A stretch of DNA of 64,000 nucleotides from Bothriochloa decipiens (GCA_023333625.1 CM041633.1:26187272-26251271); one strand, 5' to 3'. Shown: positions 34,175-45,877, numbered from the stretch's first letter. Notes: generated by a model not told the origin, from the letters alone. Program-made: numbers and translations.

Positions 34175-34445
34175 CCCCCTGTCATGTGGGGCGGTGCCTA
34201 TACAGGGGATCGAAGTTTGTTCTAAATCAAACTATGCGTAGCTTGACCAAGTTTACAGAGAAGAGTATTAACATTAACATCGACCATCAAATGTGTAAAT
34301 TCTGAAAATACATTTTGTAATGCACCCAATGATGCATTTGATGTTGTAAATATTATTCTTCTTTCTATAAATTTGGTCAAATTGAGCATAGTTTGAATTA
34401 TGACAAACTCGAAATATTATCCATCTTATATTTTAGGACAGGGAG
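34175..34445. mobile_element. Stowaway-like MITE (degenerate)
   Basis: The left end CCCCCTGTC and the right end GACAGGGAG are inverted, and TA dinucleotides flank both (34173-34174 and 34446-34447). Inside, GTTTGTTCTAAATCAAACTATGC pairs with the inverted right arm near 34340-34410. The TATATTTTAGGACAGGGAG end is typical of Stowaway (Tc1/mariner-type) MITEs. The left arm has diverged. Confidence 0.7.
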
Positions 34446-34827
34446 TAAGAAATATCTAAAATAGATGATCACCAAACTTTGAATCCTGATCACATACTCA
34501 CATTCCATGACTACGTCAATGATGCTTTTCCTTGTATAGTATACTTGAAAACAAATCCAACTGGAAATTAGGCAACAACTGGAAATTAGTCTACTGCCCA
34601 ATCTAATAAAACTAACAACTGTAAAGGCAACAGATAACTATAAACCTACAAGCCAACTTCTCATGAGTTACACTGGTTAGACTGTTAAGTCCAGGGGTGA
34701 TTCAAAGGCTGGCACACAATGCCGTTGTACATGCCCTTAAGGGCGAAATCAGGGGGATCTCTCCCCTCTGGTCGAGCCTTTAACAATAAACCAACAAGTG
34801 TAAATGATAGAGAAAACAAATACCTTG

Positions 34828-36469
34828 TCATAGCTTGACTTCAATTACACTCTGATATATAAGCTTGCTAGTTTGGTAATATTTGTTCCTGCTGTTGCAC
34901 ATTCTTGTATTTGTAAGAGGCACTGGAGCTATGTACAAGGCTGTGTCTCTTAACAGATCATTCACTTCGTATAACCCTGAAACTTGGTTTGGTTGTAGGA
35001 ATGCTTTCCTCAATAGATCATCAAAGCATTCTGCTGCAACATTCTCTAAGCTGGTTTTTCTACCCTTGTCATTGATGGGACCATTGCGCACCCACAGGCT
35101 TATCAAGTCCTCACGTGTGAATTGCCAGCGTGGGTATGTGCCAAATATTCCAAAGCAACTTTGTAGGTGGTGAGGCAGAAGCTTGCAACCTAGAATGAAA
35201 GGTTTTAACTTGGAACGAGGTACAACTAATTGCTGACAGTGTCTCAAGACAGTGCTCCAGTACTTCTCATTGAGATTGTCTCTTAGTAGTCCACTCACAA
35301 CTTTTGTTGCCAAAGGACTGCATCCTCTTAAGGTCTCAGCAATCTCTTTCCCAATAACTAGTAACTTCCGGTATTCTTCAGGATGTTCACCACCTAATGC
35401 ATTTTCCATGAACAGGTAGCCAAGGTCTTCCATTGGCAGGAGTTCTACAGGAAGAATATTACACCCATCCATCCTTTTTGCCAAGTGTTCATATATGGTG
35501 GTAATGATGATCTTGCTTCCTGCCCTGCTACTCCCCAATATTGTTATGAGTATGTCATCAACTGCACGGGGGTAGCTAGAAACACCATCAAGAACCAGTA
35601 GAAATCTCTCTGTTTTTAGCCTTCCTGCTATCCTGTGTACCGTTTATGAAATATCCCTATCAATACAATCAGTGAACTCCAGCTTGTTGCACAATGACCT
35701 CAATATGACTAATTCTAGACTAGGGTTTTCTCTGCAACACACCCATATTACCATTGAGAAGTGGCTCTTCATTATTTCAGTCTTGCAGACAAGCTGTGCA
35801 AGAGTGGTTTTACCTACCCCTTTTGTTCCGCACATGAGCAGCGCATAACCATATGGAATTGATGATATGGCTCGATCTATGACCAAACCTTTTTAGATAG
35901 GTACTACAGATATGGTATGCAGGTGGCTTCAGCAAGAAGTCAATGTCGCACTTCCTCTCTTTGATTCGGTCGATGACCCTGTTATGCATGGACATATACA
36001 TGATGGTCGGTCGATGCACCACAGCCTGGTTGCACTGAAATTTGAGAAGCTCAATGAACTTGATAGTGCCTGCAGCAACTATTTCGACCTTCTTAACAGT
36101 GGCATCTATGCTAATGGTTGCCTCCTTGCATGACAGAAACTTTGCAGTAGCAACCTTCATACGTTTGAAAGTGTTGCTAGAATTGACAAGGGCAGAATTC
36201 ACCTCATCAGTGCCAGTCACGCAGCACCCGCCCTCCTTCACACGCTGCATCCTCCAGCTTACGAATCCAGCGGAGCAGCCATGAGTTAGTAATGGCCTGC
36301 CCTTCGGCTGCCTCCAGAGCGGCGTGGATTGTGATGAGGAGCTGCCGCAGCTGCAGCAGCTTTTCTTTGATGTCCCTCTGGTTGTTGTACTTCTCTATTA
36401 AAGGGGAGATGATTTTTGTAAAATCTCTCCTGCAACCGCTGAACAGATAACTTCCAGGGGATCCACCAT
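34828..36469 (-). pseudogene. CC-NB-ARC (NLR) resistance gene pseudogene, no LRR
   Basis: The ATG at 36469-36467 starts PLEVICSAVAGEIL, a typical grass CC-NLR N-terminus. A frameshift follows, then the coiled-coil segment (QLRQLLITIHAALEAAEGQA) to about 36240. A further frame covers 36250-35890. The NB-ARC domain begins near 35886 with P-loop GTKGVGKTTLA, then kinase-2 FLLVLDGV (about 35600), RNBS-B GSKIIITT, a GCSPLA version of the GLPL box, and RNBS-D CFGIFGTYP. The MHD position reads VNDLLRD. One TAA (35644) interrupts the NB-ARC frame and another frameshift lies near 35890. The frame ends at 34828 soon after the winged-helix region, and no leucine-rich repeats follow. It is a truncated, broken immune receptor relic. 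Confidence 0.88.
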
Positions 36470-37534
36470 CTCTGTCTTTTGCAGTTATTGGATGACAAGG
36501 GAAATTGAGCTATGAGTAGTGTTATTGAAGTCTCAAAGCCAAAAGAGTTGCTAACTTGTGAATGAAAGCTCAAACTGTTGACAGCTGTGTAGTCAAAGAA
36601 ATACCTACTTGTGTACTTTTCCAACCTGGGATGATATATAGGTAGTCAACGAAATACGTGGATGTTCATTGTGAACCTTGTGTCACTAAAAACTGCCATG
36701 TATCCAAGAAGTTTCTTGAGTGCTTCTTTCAGCATGTTATCAGCATTGATGCTGTCAAATAGCGGCAGAAAAAGGTTATTCTTGGCATTTTAGTTACTTC
36801 AATTCCTAATTATTGCTGAGGGTGTTTATTTTCTGTGACGAATTGTGATAGTGATGTTACTTTTTTTAGATGATCATGATAGTGATGTCATGTCTAGTTT
36901 CAATTGATTTGTTCAGCTCACTGCTCATTTCTGTGCTGTGGTTATGACCTGTCCCTGTCCTACTCTCTTATTGGAATCTTTTAAATATTCTGGTGCTGCT
37001 TACTGCAGGTTCCAGGAAATGCCAATATATGGATATGGAAATGTGCCACACGTCTGTCATCTTTCTCACTGTCCATAGTGCAGTCTCGCCTCTGACCTAG
37101 TAAACCATTTCAGAATTTCAAGTTTGTGGACCGCAGTAGTATCCTCATAGTCTCTATAGTTGCCTATCTTCAGGCTTTAATTTCTCTTGACAATCTTTGC
37201 CTATTAACTGAGTCAACAGTAAATGATGCTAAATGAAGCATTACTCTGCTGAACTGAACCGTAGAAACAGGCAAACACCATTGCGACATACTGTACCTGT
37301 GTGCAAAGTCATCCCTGGGGCATGATTCCGTCAGTAAACTGCTAAATGGTATAACTAATTGACCGGTGCAGTTATGGAAAATTTGCATTGGAACACAAGA
37401 CAAGGGAACACTACACTCGGTGTCAAATTTGCTCTCGTTTCTTACCATGATTAACCAGACAGGATTTAAACTATATCTTGTCTGCATTTTATCTACCTTT
37501 TAGGAAGAACTGAACTTACCCATAAAATAGGAAA
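36470..37534. other. Spacer upstream of the NLR pseudogene, nothing recognised
   Basis: About 1 kb of AT-rich sequence. Short ORFs on both strands show no domain. On the minus strand it would be the former promoter of the NLR pseudogene. Confidence 0.4.
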
Positions 37535-37862
37535 TGTGTCCTGACCGTGATCGAGGGAGATGGATTGGGATCGAAGGAGCGGCGGCCAACGGCGTGAACA
37601 GTATCTGTGCTACAGTACCCACGTGTACTGATTGTAGGGAGGCGGCTGCAAGAGAGCGGAGGCTAGGATTTTGGGCACTAGGAACGCCGGCCGCGGGGCT
37701 CTGCTCACGGTTAGCAAGAGAGAAGGGATTTTCTTCTAATCTTTTGCTCGATTAAATTGATATATCTCCTTCTTTATATAAAGAGGTCTTATTTGGCTCC
37801 TAAGCAAGCGACTAATTAACTCTAACAGGCTAAGGCACAATAGGCCCTTAACTCTTCTAACA
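37535..37862 (-). repeat. 3' LTR of the non-autonomous element
   Basis: This is a direct repeat of 38820-39134 with a 17-bp extra stretch near 37797-37815. Shared blocks include GAGGGAGATGGATTGGGAT and GCTCGATTAAATTG. Confidence 0.85.
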
Positions 37863-37897
37863 CTATAACCCACCCAGACAAGCAGCTCGTCCTCGAG

Positions 37898-38783
37898 CTA
37901 CGACCTAACGACGACTCGACGAAACACAAACCTAACACCTAAAAATAAGACTTTTACATCTCGACTTATTTTATTATTCTGACCCGGAATTGGAATGCAA
38001 CTCTTTATTTCTGACTCCTGAAGATACGTCGGGCACCCTCCGCGTGATGAACCTGTACGTGTGTAGTCACCTGGATCCCCTGGACGCCATCTGGTCGAAA
38101 GGGGAGCACATGGACGGCCACCGAAAATTGGCCGCAACAACGACCAGCGGAGGCGCCCTCGAGGCGGCCGGTGACGAAAATCGGCGGCGTTAAGCAAAGC
38201 GCTCCCGCTAATGACAAGATAGACGGGAAGAGGAGCGCCTTCCAAACTGCCACCGACGCAGAGGTGGAGTTCGCCGCCCGTGAAAACAGCAGCATGCCCA
38301 CCGCCCGTGGGAAAATCAGCATGTCGAAGATCCCCGATGCAACAGACGAAATCGCGTAGTTGCCTCACCCGCCGGCGTGCGAGGAGACCACATGCCGCCG
38401 CCTGTAGCCACATCACCGCCGATTCTCCGGTGCTCAAGCATCGGCTGCGGCGCCGTTTTTGTGTCCGTCTGCAGATGGCACGGCCGCCTCACCCGCTGTC
38501 ATGCCAGAAGGCCGCGCACCGCTGCCTGCAGCCGCACTACCGCCGACTGGCGGGTGGTCGACAGCGGCGCCCCGTTGGTCGGCAATGGCGCCAAGTAGGG
38601 CTGAGTGGTCGCCGACGTGTAGACGGACGTTGACGGCAGCTGCATGCCCAAACTGACAAGATAGGACTGGATCTCGGCCACCATCTTGCCGAGGTCGAGA
38701 ACCACCGCCGTCAATTCTACGTTCGACATGACAGGACCGGGGAACAAGGATGCCCCCGTGGTCAGCGACAGTGAGGTCGACAT
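37898..38783 (-). pseudogene. Internal ORFs of the non-autonomous element with IQ-like motifs
   Basis: Two consecutive minus-strand frames occupy the interior. The first (38783-38499) ends in VVRLQAAVRGLLA. The second (38437-37898) starts near MWLQAAACGLLARRRVRQLR. Both contain the LQxxx(R)Gxxx pattern of calmodulin-binding IQ motifs, and the second adds the basic RRRVRQLR. The rest is low-complexity. No gag, protease or RT motif is present. Whether any protein is made is unknown. The repeat of the motif suggests one ancestral frame with an internal duplication, now broken. Confidence 0.45.
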
Positions 38784-38819
38784 CGAAATCGAACCTGAGA
38801 TCTCTGATACCAGATATTA

Positions 38820-39134
38820 TGTGGCTGTTGGGGATCGAGGGAGATGGATTGGGATAGAAGGAGCGGTAGCTGATGTCGTGAAGAGTACCCGCACTACAGT
38901 ACCCACGGGTACTGTTCATAGGGAGGCGGCTGCAAGAGAGAGCAGAGGCTAGGGTTTTGGACGCTAGGAACACTGGCCGCGGGGCTCTGCCCGCGGCCAA
39001 CAAGAGAGAAGGGATTTTTTTTAATCTCTTGCTCGATTAAATTGGTACATTTCCTCTCTTTATACAGGGAGGTCTTACTACGACTAATTAACCCTAACGG
39101 GCTAAGGCTCAATAGGCCCTTAACTCTCCTAACA
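38820..39134 (-). repeat. 5' LTR of the non-autonomous element
   Basis: This is the partner of 37535-37862 and is bordered internally by the primer binding site at 38802-38812. Confidence 0.85.
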
Positions 39135-39217
39135 ATAAATTTCTGCAGATTGAAACATATGGCATATACCCTTTTCAGTTAGAAATCAATAAAATTCAAT
39201 TCACAAATGGAACAAAT

Positions 39218-39487
39218 ATGTTTCCCGTGAAAGGCTTCCTACTAATTCCAATACCGGGCTTCCTAATTTGGGACAGTGATGGTGACGTGGTAAATACTTT
39301 CCATGCAGAGATAGTTGCTAGTCTTGATGGGATTCAAACGACCATTGATTTCACGGTGGAAACGGGCTCGCTAATGGTGGTGAGAGCAATCAACTCTAGT
39401 GACTACAGTGAAGCTTTGGCAGGCCACTTGGTAGAAGAAGCAAAGTCTTTAGTGTCGGCTTCGTTCATTAGTTTCCATTCCGTTTAG
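39218..39487 (+). pseudogene. RNase H-like (RVT_3 type) domain fragment
   Basis: An 89-codon frame reads DSDGDVVNTFHAEIVASLDGIQ, VVRAINSSDYSEALAGHLVEEAK and a C-terminal FISFHSV (shown here as key pieces). The order of an acidic residue, HAEI, an AI/AL stretch and GHLVEEAK fits the plant RNase H-like domain of non-LTR elements and related host genes. No RT or zinc knuckle is adjacent, so it looks like an orphaned relic. Confidence 0.5.
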
Positions 39488-39689
39488 AAATAGATCTTGT
39501 AATCAAGCTACTCGTGAGCTAGCTGTGTTGGTTCGTGTATCATAAGTCCCATCCCCGAGAGCCTACGTGTAATTGTTGCTAACAATAGCGGTTGAGTAAT
39601 AAAATCGCCCAGGTTTTAAAAAAAAATCAATACCAAGTGTCATTTGTTCGTAATGCACCTCACAATATATACATGCTTGGTAATTGTTT

Positions 39690-39920
39690 TTTAGAATTAG
39701 CCAGTACAACACAGAAACCTAGAACACGCACACACACTCAACCCTATGAACATACGTACGTAAACCCTACCCCTTCGAAGAACTAAGCCGGCCGATCTAG
39801 AGATTCTTGAAGTCACCATTAACGCCTTATTGTTGATGAAAACGTCTTTTACCACTTAACGTATAACGTCGATAAATTCTTAGAAAAATCCCCCAAAAAA
39901 ATGTGCAGTTCTAAAAATTG
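39690..39920. repeat. Possible dispersed grass repeat
   Basis: The stretch with ACACGCACACACACTCAACCC, then CTAAGCCGGCCGATCTAG, and GAAGTCACCATTAACGCC resembles a repeat seen often in grass intergenic DNA. No termini or target duplications could be placed, so its class is not assigned. Confidence 0.35.
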
Positions 39921-40967
39921 AGGCACCAGGCGCTTTAAGAACATGGCTATTTGACTAGGCCAATGTGTTTGGTTACGCAAATGTGGACGTGGGCCAAGTA
40001 ACTGGGCCGACCAAAGAAAAAGTACCTGAATGAAAAACTATTTTTCTTTTTTTAAAAAAGGTATGATGGTAAAAGGGCTTTGCCCGATTGCCACCAGCCG
40101 CCAACAACTATTTACCAGCAAGATAATGAATTGTCTTTGATTCTGAAACGGCGCTTTCCCTGACAAGGCATTGCCAAAAGCCCAAGACTTCCAAATCTAC
40201 AAACAGGCATCATATGCACATGCTTATGCTCTGCAATGCAAAGAAGAGCAAATGGTGGTTGGCAGCATCGTTCAATGAATCCCTGACATCGGCCAACAAC
40301 CAACTCTAATTCAGGGCACCAGTTAAGGTTGCTGCCCCAAATGGCACCTGTCCGGCGCCAAACACTCGTATACACCAGAGCTGGAACCACACCATTTCTG
40401 CAGAAATATGTTCGTTTGGTTGCAGTGATGGTAAGTACCGTACTGTACAGTCTGTGTGCAGTGCTAGTTATGACGCCATGGTTTACCATTGCTTTCACGC
40501 AGGCACTGGCAAGCAGAGGGTCCTCCTACTCTTATAAGGCTGGAGTTTCCATGGCTCTCCCGTCTGAGTTCAGGGTAACTGCTTGGAGCCTTGTGCGTGG
40601 CTCTATCTCGCCGAAGGAAACCAGTGGTAGGACCGGTGGTTACAGACTTACAGGAGTGAGCGCTCGATTTGTTTTCTTTGGGTGGTGTAACTGACCCTCT
40701 TGTTAGAATGTTTGGGCCCTTTTTTGCAGGGAGAGGCTGTGTGAGAAGAGTTGAGGTGAAGCTTGCGACCAACCCGCTGACACTTTTATTTGGATTGTTT
40801 CAGACTTTCTGTTGCTTGCTTGTATGCTCCGGCAAACAAGCATGCAAAGCCCTCGGCATGTTCGCTGCTAGCTGGTAAGAAAAACACACCGGAAAAAAAA
40901 AGACAATATTTTTGATAAATCTATCTCATTAGGTTACCATGAATTCTTGTAGCATAAATTTTGATTT
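39921..40967. other. Spacer with small unassigned ORFs
   Basis: Overlapping ORFs on both strands at 40112-40878 (up to 128 codons) show no recognisable domain. A GTAAGT donor-like site at about 40430 and a CACGCAG acceptor-like site at about 40501 could mark a transcript, but no coding gene is supported. Confidence 0.35.
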
Positions 40968-41605
40968 GAGCAAAGTTCGCTAGTGGTTTGTGCTACTATG
41001 GTCACTAAACTTGCAAATCACTAGTTTAGAACATCAAGCTTATTTAGTTATATCATCCCAGTCTCTAAAGTTAAATATGTAAATTTAATATAAACCCATT
41101 TTTGCTAGATTCATAATAATACGTACTTATATTAGAATAAAAGGAAATCACCCTGTGCTTTTTGTTTTTAACTCTACAGCTAAATATTTAATTGAAAGTA
41201 CAAAACAAAACAATGTGCCTATTTAGTTATCTAACTGTAAAGTCAAAACTGAAAGTAATCATGATTTCTTTTATTCTAATTTTTAAGTACATGTTGCTAG
41301 GATCTTACCAAATGAGAAAAACAGTTTTTGGATAGTTCTATAAATATATATTGAATTTACCATTTTATAATGTTTAATGACCTGACACAGTTGAACAAGT
41401 TTAAGGATCTAAATGGTGATTTGCATGTTTAGAAACCAGGATGACATTGTTGAACAAGTAAGAGGACCTAAAACGAGCAATTTGGAAGTTTTGGGACCAA
41501 GATTACAAGATGAGTAAGTTTGTAAACCTAAACGATCAATTTATGAGTTCAGTGATCAAGATGAAATTGCCAAACAAGCTCAAGGTCTGCTAGTGGACTT
41601 TACTC
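40968..41605. mobile_element. Foldback, MULE-like repeat with internal degenerate tandem units
   Basis: The left end GAGCAAAGTTCGCTAGTGG and the right end, in reverse complement GAGTAAAGTCCACTAGCAG, form inverted termini. The right arm (about 41390-41600) contains three degenerate units of about 65 bp, each with a (GA)TCAATTT-AGTT-GACCAAGAT-ACAAGT core. The left arm has a related inverted unit. The flanks (TTTTGATTT and TTTTTGTAA) are similar but not identical, so a target duplication is doubtful. Confidence 0.5.
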
Positions 41606-42395
41606 TTTTTGTAATTAATAAATCTATACCTTACACTATGCTACAACTACAAGCTCTTGAAATAAAAATGTAAAATTTGACTTGCAAAAACCTAGTCTCT
41701 GTTATAATTGATGAAAGATGACAGTACCGTGCTATCTCCTAAATTTATCACTACCATCTGGACCAAAACCTGCTAATAAATGGAAAGGTAAACATTGTGT
41801 CATGCCTTCTCCACACATATTCTATGGTCCCTTAATTTTTTAAGGGCAAAGTTAATTTTTTAACATCTCACAATAATCAATCCTAAACTACGAAATAAGG
41901 CACCAGGTGACATTAAATTGTCAAAAAATGGACAAATTTGGTCCTCGACATGGTTTCAAAAATGTTATTCTATTTTCTAATTTTTTTGTCCAATCTATAG
42001 AAATCCATAAACAGTTCATTTTAAAATAAAATAATAAAACTATTGTCGATGTTTCCTAGAAATATCATCAATCTCTTGATGTATTTGGAGTTATTTAGAT
42101 CTTATTTAATTTTAACAAATAATGAGGATGGCTATTATTTAGTTTAAATATATAATTGGCATGGTTATGAATGATAAAAGTAATAGGAACAGAAATAATA
42201 ATCTAAATTGATCATAAAAAGATAATAACATCTTATATAACAAGTAACATTCTTTCTCAAAATAGAAAATCACCTTTCAAAACTAGCAAGGGTACCAAAT
42301 TTGTTAGGTCTTGATAGTTGGAGGACGTTTGATATCCGGTTTCATAGATCAAAGTTAATATGCCACGCAAGTTAGAGGGTTGAATAAATATACTA
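41606..42395. other. AT-rich spacer, nothing recognised
   Basis: No ORF of note, repeat terminus or RNA gene could be supported. Confidence 0.5.
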
Positions 42396-42652
42396 CTCCC
42401 TCCATTTGAAATTGTAAACCATTTTAAGAATATTGAAGAGTCAAATATTTTTAAGTTTGACTAAAATTATAGAGAAAATTATAAATATTTATGATATCAA
42501 ATAGATATACTATTAAAATATAATCAATAAAGAATCCATTGATACTTAGTTGATATCCTAATTGTTATTATCTTATTTTATAAATTTAGTCAAATAAAAA
42601 TATTTTAATTTTTTAAAATTTTTGAATGACTTATAATTTGAGTTGGAGGGAG
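42396..42652. mobile_element. Stowaway MITE
   Basis: A 257-bp AT-rich element with inverted ends CTCCCTCCATTTGAAATTGTAA and TTATAATTTGAGTTGGAGGGAG, flanked by TA at 42394-42395 and 42653-42654. The CTCCCTCC end and TA duplication are diagnostic of Stowaway. Confidence 0.9.
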
Positions 42653-42654
42653 TA

Positions 42655-44387
42655 TATTAGTTCTTACACATTGGGCTACACTTGGTTTTGGTTTTTATAA
42701 CGTCTGAACACAAAGAGAAAAAGACTCATGCACTCGTAGAGATCTGAACTGATCGAGGAGGCGGTCGAACAGCTTGTTTGACGGTTGAAGTTCCGGGCCG
42801 ACAAGCAGGCCGGCCGGCCCCACGCACGTGCTTGTTTGTGTGTCTTTGCGGCCTGTGAGTGTTGAGAAGGGAAGCAAGGATAGGATAGATGGTGGTTGGA
42901 TCAAGTGGGTTCTCCTGAGCAAACAAGACTGGTTTTGTCCAACCTTGTTCAACAAGATGATCTACTATTCCCATCATCCTATGCAATGTGTGTGCGTGTG
43001 TTTCCTAATATTGCATAAGTTTGGTCTGACTTGGTCACTCTCTGAGTCTCAATTCAGTTACTACCGCCTGCATGGCTGCTTACTATACGGTACGAATTTT
43101 TTCTTATTAGGAAAATTATAATAAATCAGGCTCCATATTCAGTCCTACTGGTGAGGTAGAATCGTTCCTCCAGAGATAGAAACAAGAAGCTATTTGTTTC
43201 TGTAGAAATATTGACTCTTAACACCGACTTATGGTCTAACAACGGCTAACTACTTCCATTACAAGTGAAAAAAAAAAGTAGACTGAATGCGATTTTGTCA
43301 AAGCTGATCGAATCTAAGCAAGGAATTTCGGCCGATCATCCATCTCCCGTGTTGTCGTCCATGTCTACACCAAAGATACAACTGTATGCTAACGACCACC
43401 ACACAGGTAAGCGCCAGTGTGAACGGAACGAGTTAAACTACTAGTATATTTTATATGACAAATTATTGTTCTGGCTAGCTGGTGATGTTGATCCAAACCC
43501 TCAGCATGTATGCATACATGACTTATGTTAAATGTGTAGATGTGTGTTATTGATAATAATACTGTTTAAATAAACTGCTAGTAGCAGCGCAGCCCATGCA
43601 CGGAACTTAATTGAGTAGTGTTGTTTTTAGGATTTTTGGACAATAAAACTACACAAAGTTATCTAATCCCAAAATCTCATTGGTCACAGCCACAAAATTT
43701 ACCGACCGTTGGTTCATTTTACGGAGTTTAAATCTAATTGATGCTTAATTGTTTCGTTTAGACTCACTTGACCATATAGTGCACGTGCAAAACTAAAAAA
43801 AGGTGGTTTCAGAGGTGCATGTGCTGCGCTGCAGCTGACCTATTGTGGTCAGCCATGCGTTGTACATAAAACACAAGAGATCAAATTTTGCAGTCTCCTT
43901 TCGTTCCAACCATTGTTCGTACGTTAAAAAAGTTGTCCGTTTTCCGATTTCAGATAGCAAGCTACATGATTTGATTGATCAAATCCATTCATCAAATGGA
44001 CTGGATTGTTAGCAAGCTTGAATGCAATGAACCATGCATCCCACAGATAACACAAGCATGTCTGCATGTTTTCCACACATTTCTTATCGCCTTTTTTTAA
44101 CCCGCGCATCGATCCCTATTTCTTATGTCGTTGCGGCAGTGAGTAATCTATGCCTTAGCTTTTTAAGGGTGATGAATGCGAAAGCACGTGTACTTTTATG
44201 AGTTCGTTTTCTTGTTATTCCCCTCTCTTACAGTGATTGGTCGTGAATCGCTCTCAGCGATGGACAATCCCTTCCATTTCTTTTGTGTACATGCACCCAT
44301 TGGACTGGATCATCCGCGCTGTTTCTCATGCTTACATCACATCCCACGCACGCTTGCATGTTTTTTCTTTTGTCCTTTATTAGTCTA
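42655..44387. other. Spacer, nothing recognised
   Basis: AT-rich intergenic DNA with small ORFs only (for example 42695-42986 minus and 42828-43121 plus). None has a domain or gene-like structure. Confidence 0.45.
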
Positions 44388-44662
44388 GGCCGTGGTTAGA
44401 TCGCTGAATCCGGCACCAAATTTACTCTACCGATTTACTGTATGTCATTGTAGCTTTTTATTTTTATTTGGTAATAATTGTCCAAACTTTGACTAATTAG
44501 GCTCAAAATGTTCCTCTCGTAAAGTACAACAAAACTATGTAATTAGTTTTTAATTTTATCTATATTTAGTACTCTATGCATTTGCCGATATTTTGATGTG
44601 ACGAAAAATAGCAATTCTGTATAGTAAATTTGGTGGCCGAATTTGGGGATCTACACAAGGCC
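44388..44662. mobile_element. MITE with GGCC termini and CTA duplication (PIF/Harbinger-like)
   Basis: The left end GGCCGTGGTTAGATC matches the reverse complement of the right end (GGCCTTGTGTAGATC), and the match extends over about 40 bp including CACCAAATTTACT. CTA flanks both sides (44385-44387 and 44663-44665). Termini and 3-bp duplication suit a Tourist/PIF-type MITE; the superfamily is inferred. Confidence 0.8.
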
Positions 44663-45061
44663 CTAATCTCTACCTGCTGAGTCAAGGAACCGTTTAACAA
44701 TCACCACTTGCAACTAATGTTCTTGCAACTAATGTTCGTGTTAATTTTCTGAATATAATTAAGAGTACTCTTACATTATTTTACTGGATCAATGGTCAAG
44801 TAACCTTGTTTTCTTTTGCTTTACATACATCATGGACAATATCATCAGTTAGGGAAAAAAGAACATGTTTATTTATTAGCTAATACATAGAGCTCCAAAA
44901 TTCTGCTTAACTAGTGTATTATACCACTATTCTTAAAGATATTGTATATTTTTGAAGTAATTTAGGTTATATCACTGCAGATCTGCTAAATAACTAGGAC
45001 TATCTAGGTCATCAGATTTTGAGAAGACAACTAAATACGGAAGGCTTTATAAAGAAACTAA

Positions 45062-45254
45062 GGTCCTGTTTGATTTCCATGACTAAAACTAAAGTGGACT
45101 AAACGTTAGTCATTTTAAGGACTAAAGTACCAAATAAAATGACTAAAATGTGACTAAAACACTTTAGTTGCAGTAGTCACTTAAGATGAACTAAAAGATG
45201 ACTAAAATATTTTAATTCACTTTAGTTTTAGTCATGGAAACCAAACAGAACCCC
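45062..45254. mobile_element. Tourist-like MITE (TAA duplication)
   Basis: A 193-bp element with inverted ends GGTCCTGTTTGATTTCCATG and CATGGAAACCAAACAGAACC, flanked by TAA at 45059-45061 and 45255-45257. The interior is rich in ACTAAAxTGACTAAA units. GG-CTGTTTGG ends and a TAA duplication are typical of PIF/Harbinger MITEs. Confidence 0.85.
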
Positions 45255-45257
45255 TAA

Positions 45258-45877
45258 GCTTAATGAGATCAACGCCAGACAACCTGACTAACAGTTTACT
45301 ACTAATAATAGTGCATCCTGACTTTTCAGAGCTCGCAATCTTTTACCAGCCAAAAACTTATGCAACACTTCATTGATCCTTGTGACCACCACATAGCTTT
45401 CTTTCGTCATGAGCTCGACAACACCTTTTGGCAGTTAACAAATCTTTTTTCTGGAAGCAGAATCAATCCCAAAGCAACAAGCTAAAGCTCCATCTATCCT
45501 TGGCGCATGCATGCCAGGTCAGAATAACAAGCTAACCGAGATTAGGCAAAATTGTGGTTTATATACTGCTGGCCGTTGCAAGCGCGTTGTCATGTTTTGT
45601 TTTCTTGAACGGAATTCAGGACCTAAAACCATATAGAAGTCTTTGTTAACATGTCTTGTTTTCAACGTCATTGGTAAAATACTTTGACTCGAAAATTTGG
45701 TTTATAATGCTGCATGTATGTTGACAGAGTTGAATTACTGTACTTCGTTGCTTGCACCTGATGCTTAGTTAGGTGTGCAATTGTAAATGAAAGCTTATTG
45801 CCTGCAGATAAATGATCATTGATAATTTATACATCAACTAAGATTGATACGTAAGAATTTTTTTCTATCTCAAAATG
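45258..45877. other. AT-rich spacer, nothing recognised
   Basis: No ORF, repeat terminus or RNA gene could be supported between the Tourist-like MITE and the Tat element. Confidence 0.5.

Larger units (their letters stand above)
37535..39134 (-). mobile_element. Small non-autonomous LTR retrotransposon (1.6 kb)
   Basis: Two direct repeats (37535-37862 and 38820-39134) start TGTG and end CTAACA on the plus strand. Next to the right copy the minus strand has TGGTATCAGAG (38802-38812), an iMet primer site, 7 nt from the LTR end, so the element reads right to left. The 957-bp interior has no RT or integrase and cannot encode its own replication. The segment CTCGAGGACGAGC near the 3' LTR resembles the end of gypsy pol genes, suggesting a deletion derivative of a Ty3/gypsy element. 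No clear target duplication was found, so the outer limits may be off by a few bases. Confidence 0.8.

Noticed and set aside
37535..39134. Segmental duplication of a host gene fragment instead of an LTR element
   Set aside because: The iMet primer site placed 7 nt inside one repeat and the TG...CA ends favour LTRs. The lack of a clear target duplication keeps some doubt.
40112..40878. Possible small gene with ORFs on both strands and splice-like sites
   Set aside because: No domain, no consistent exon model, and the strands compete. Left as unassigned spacer.
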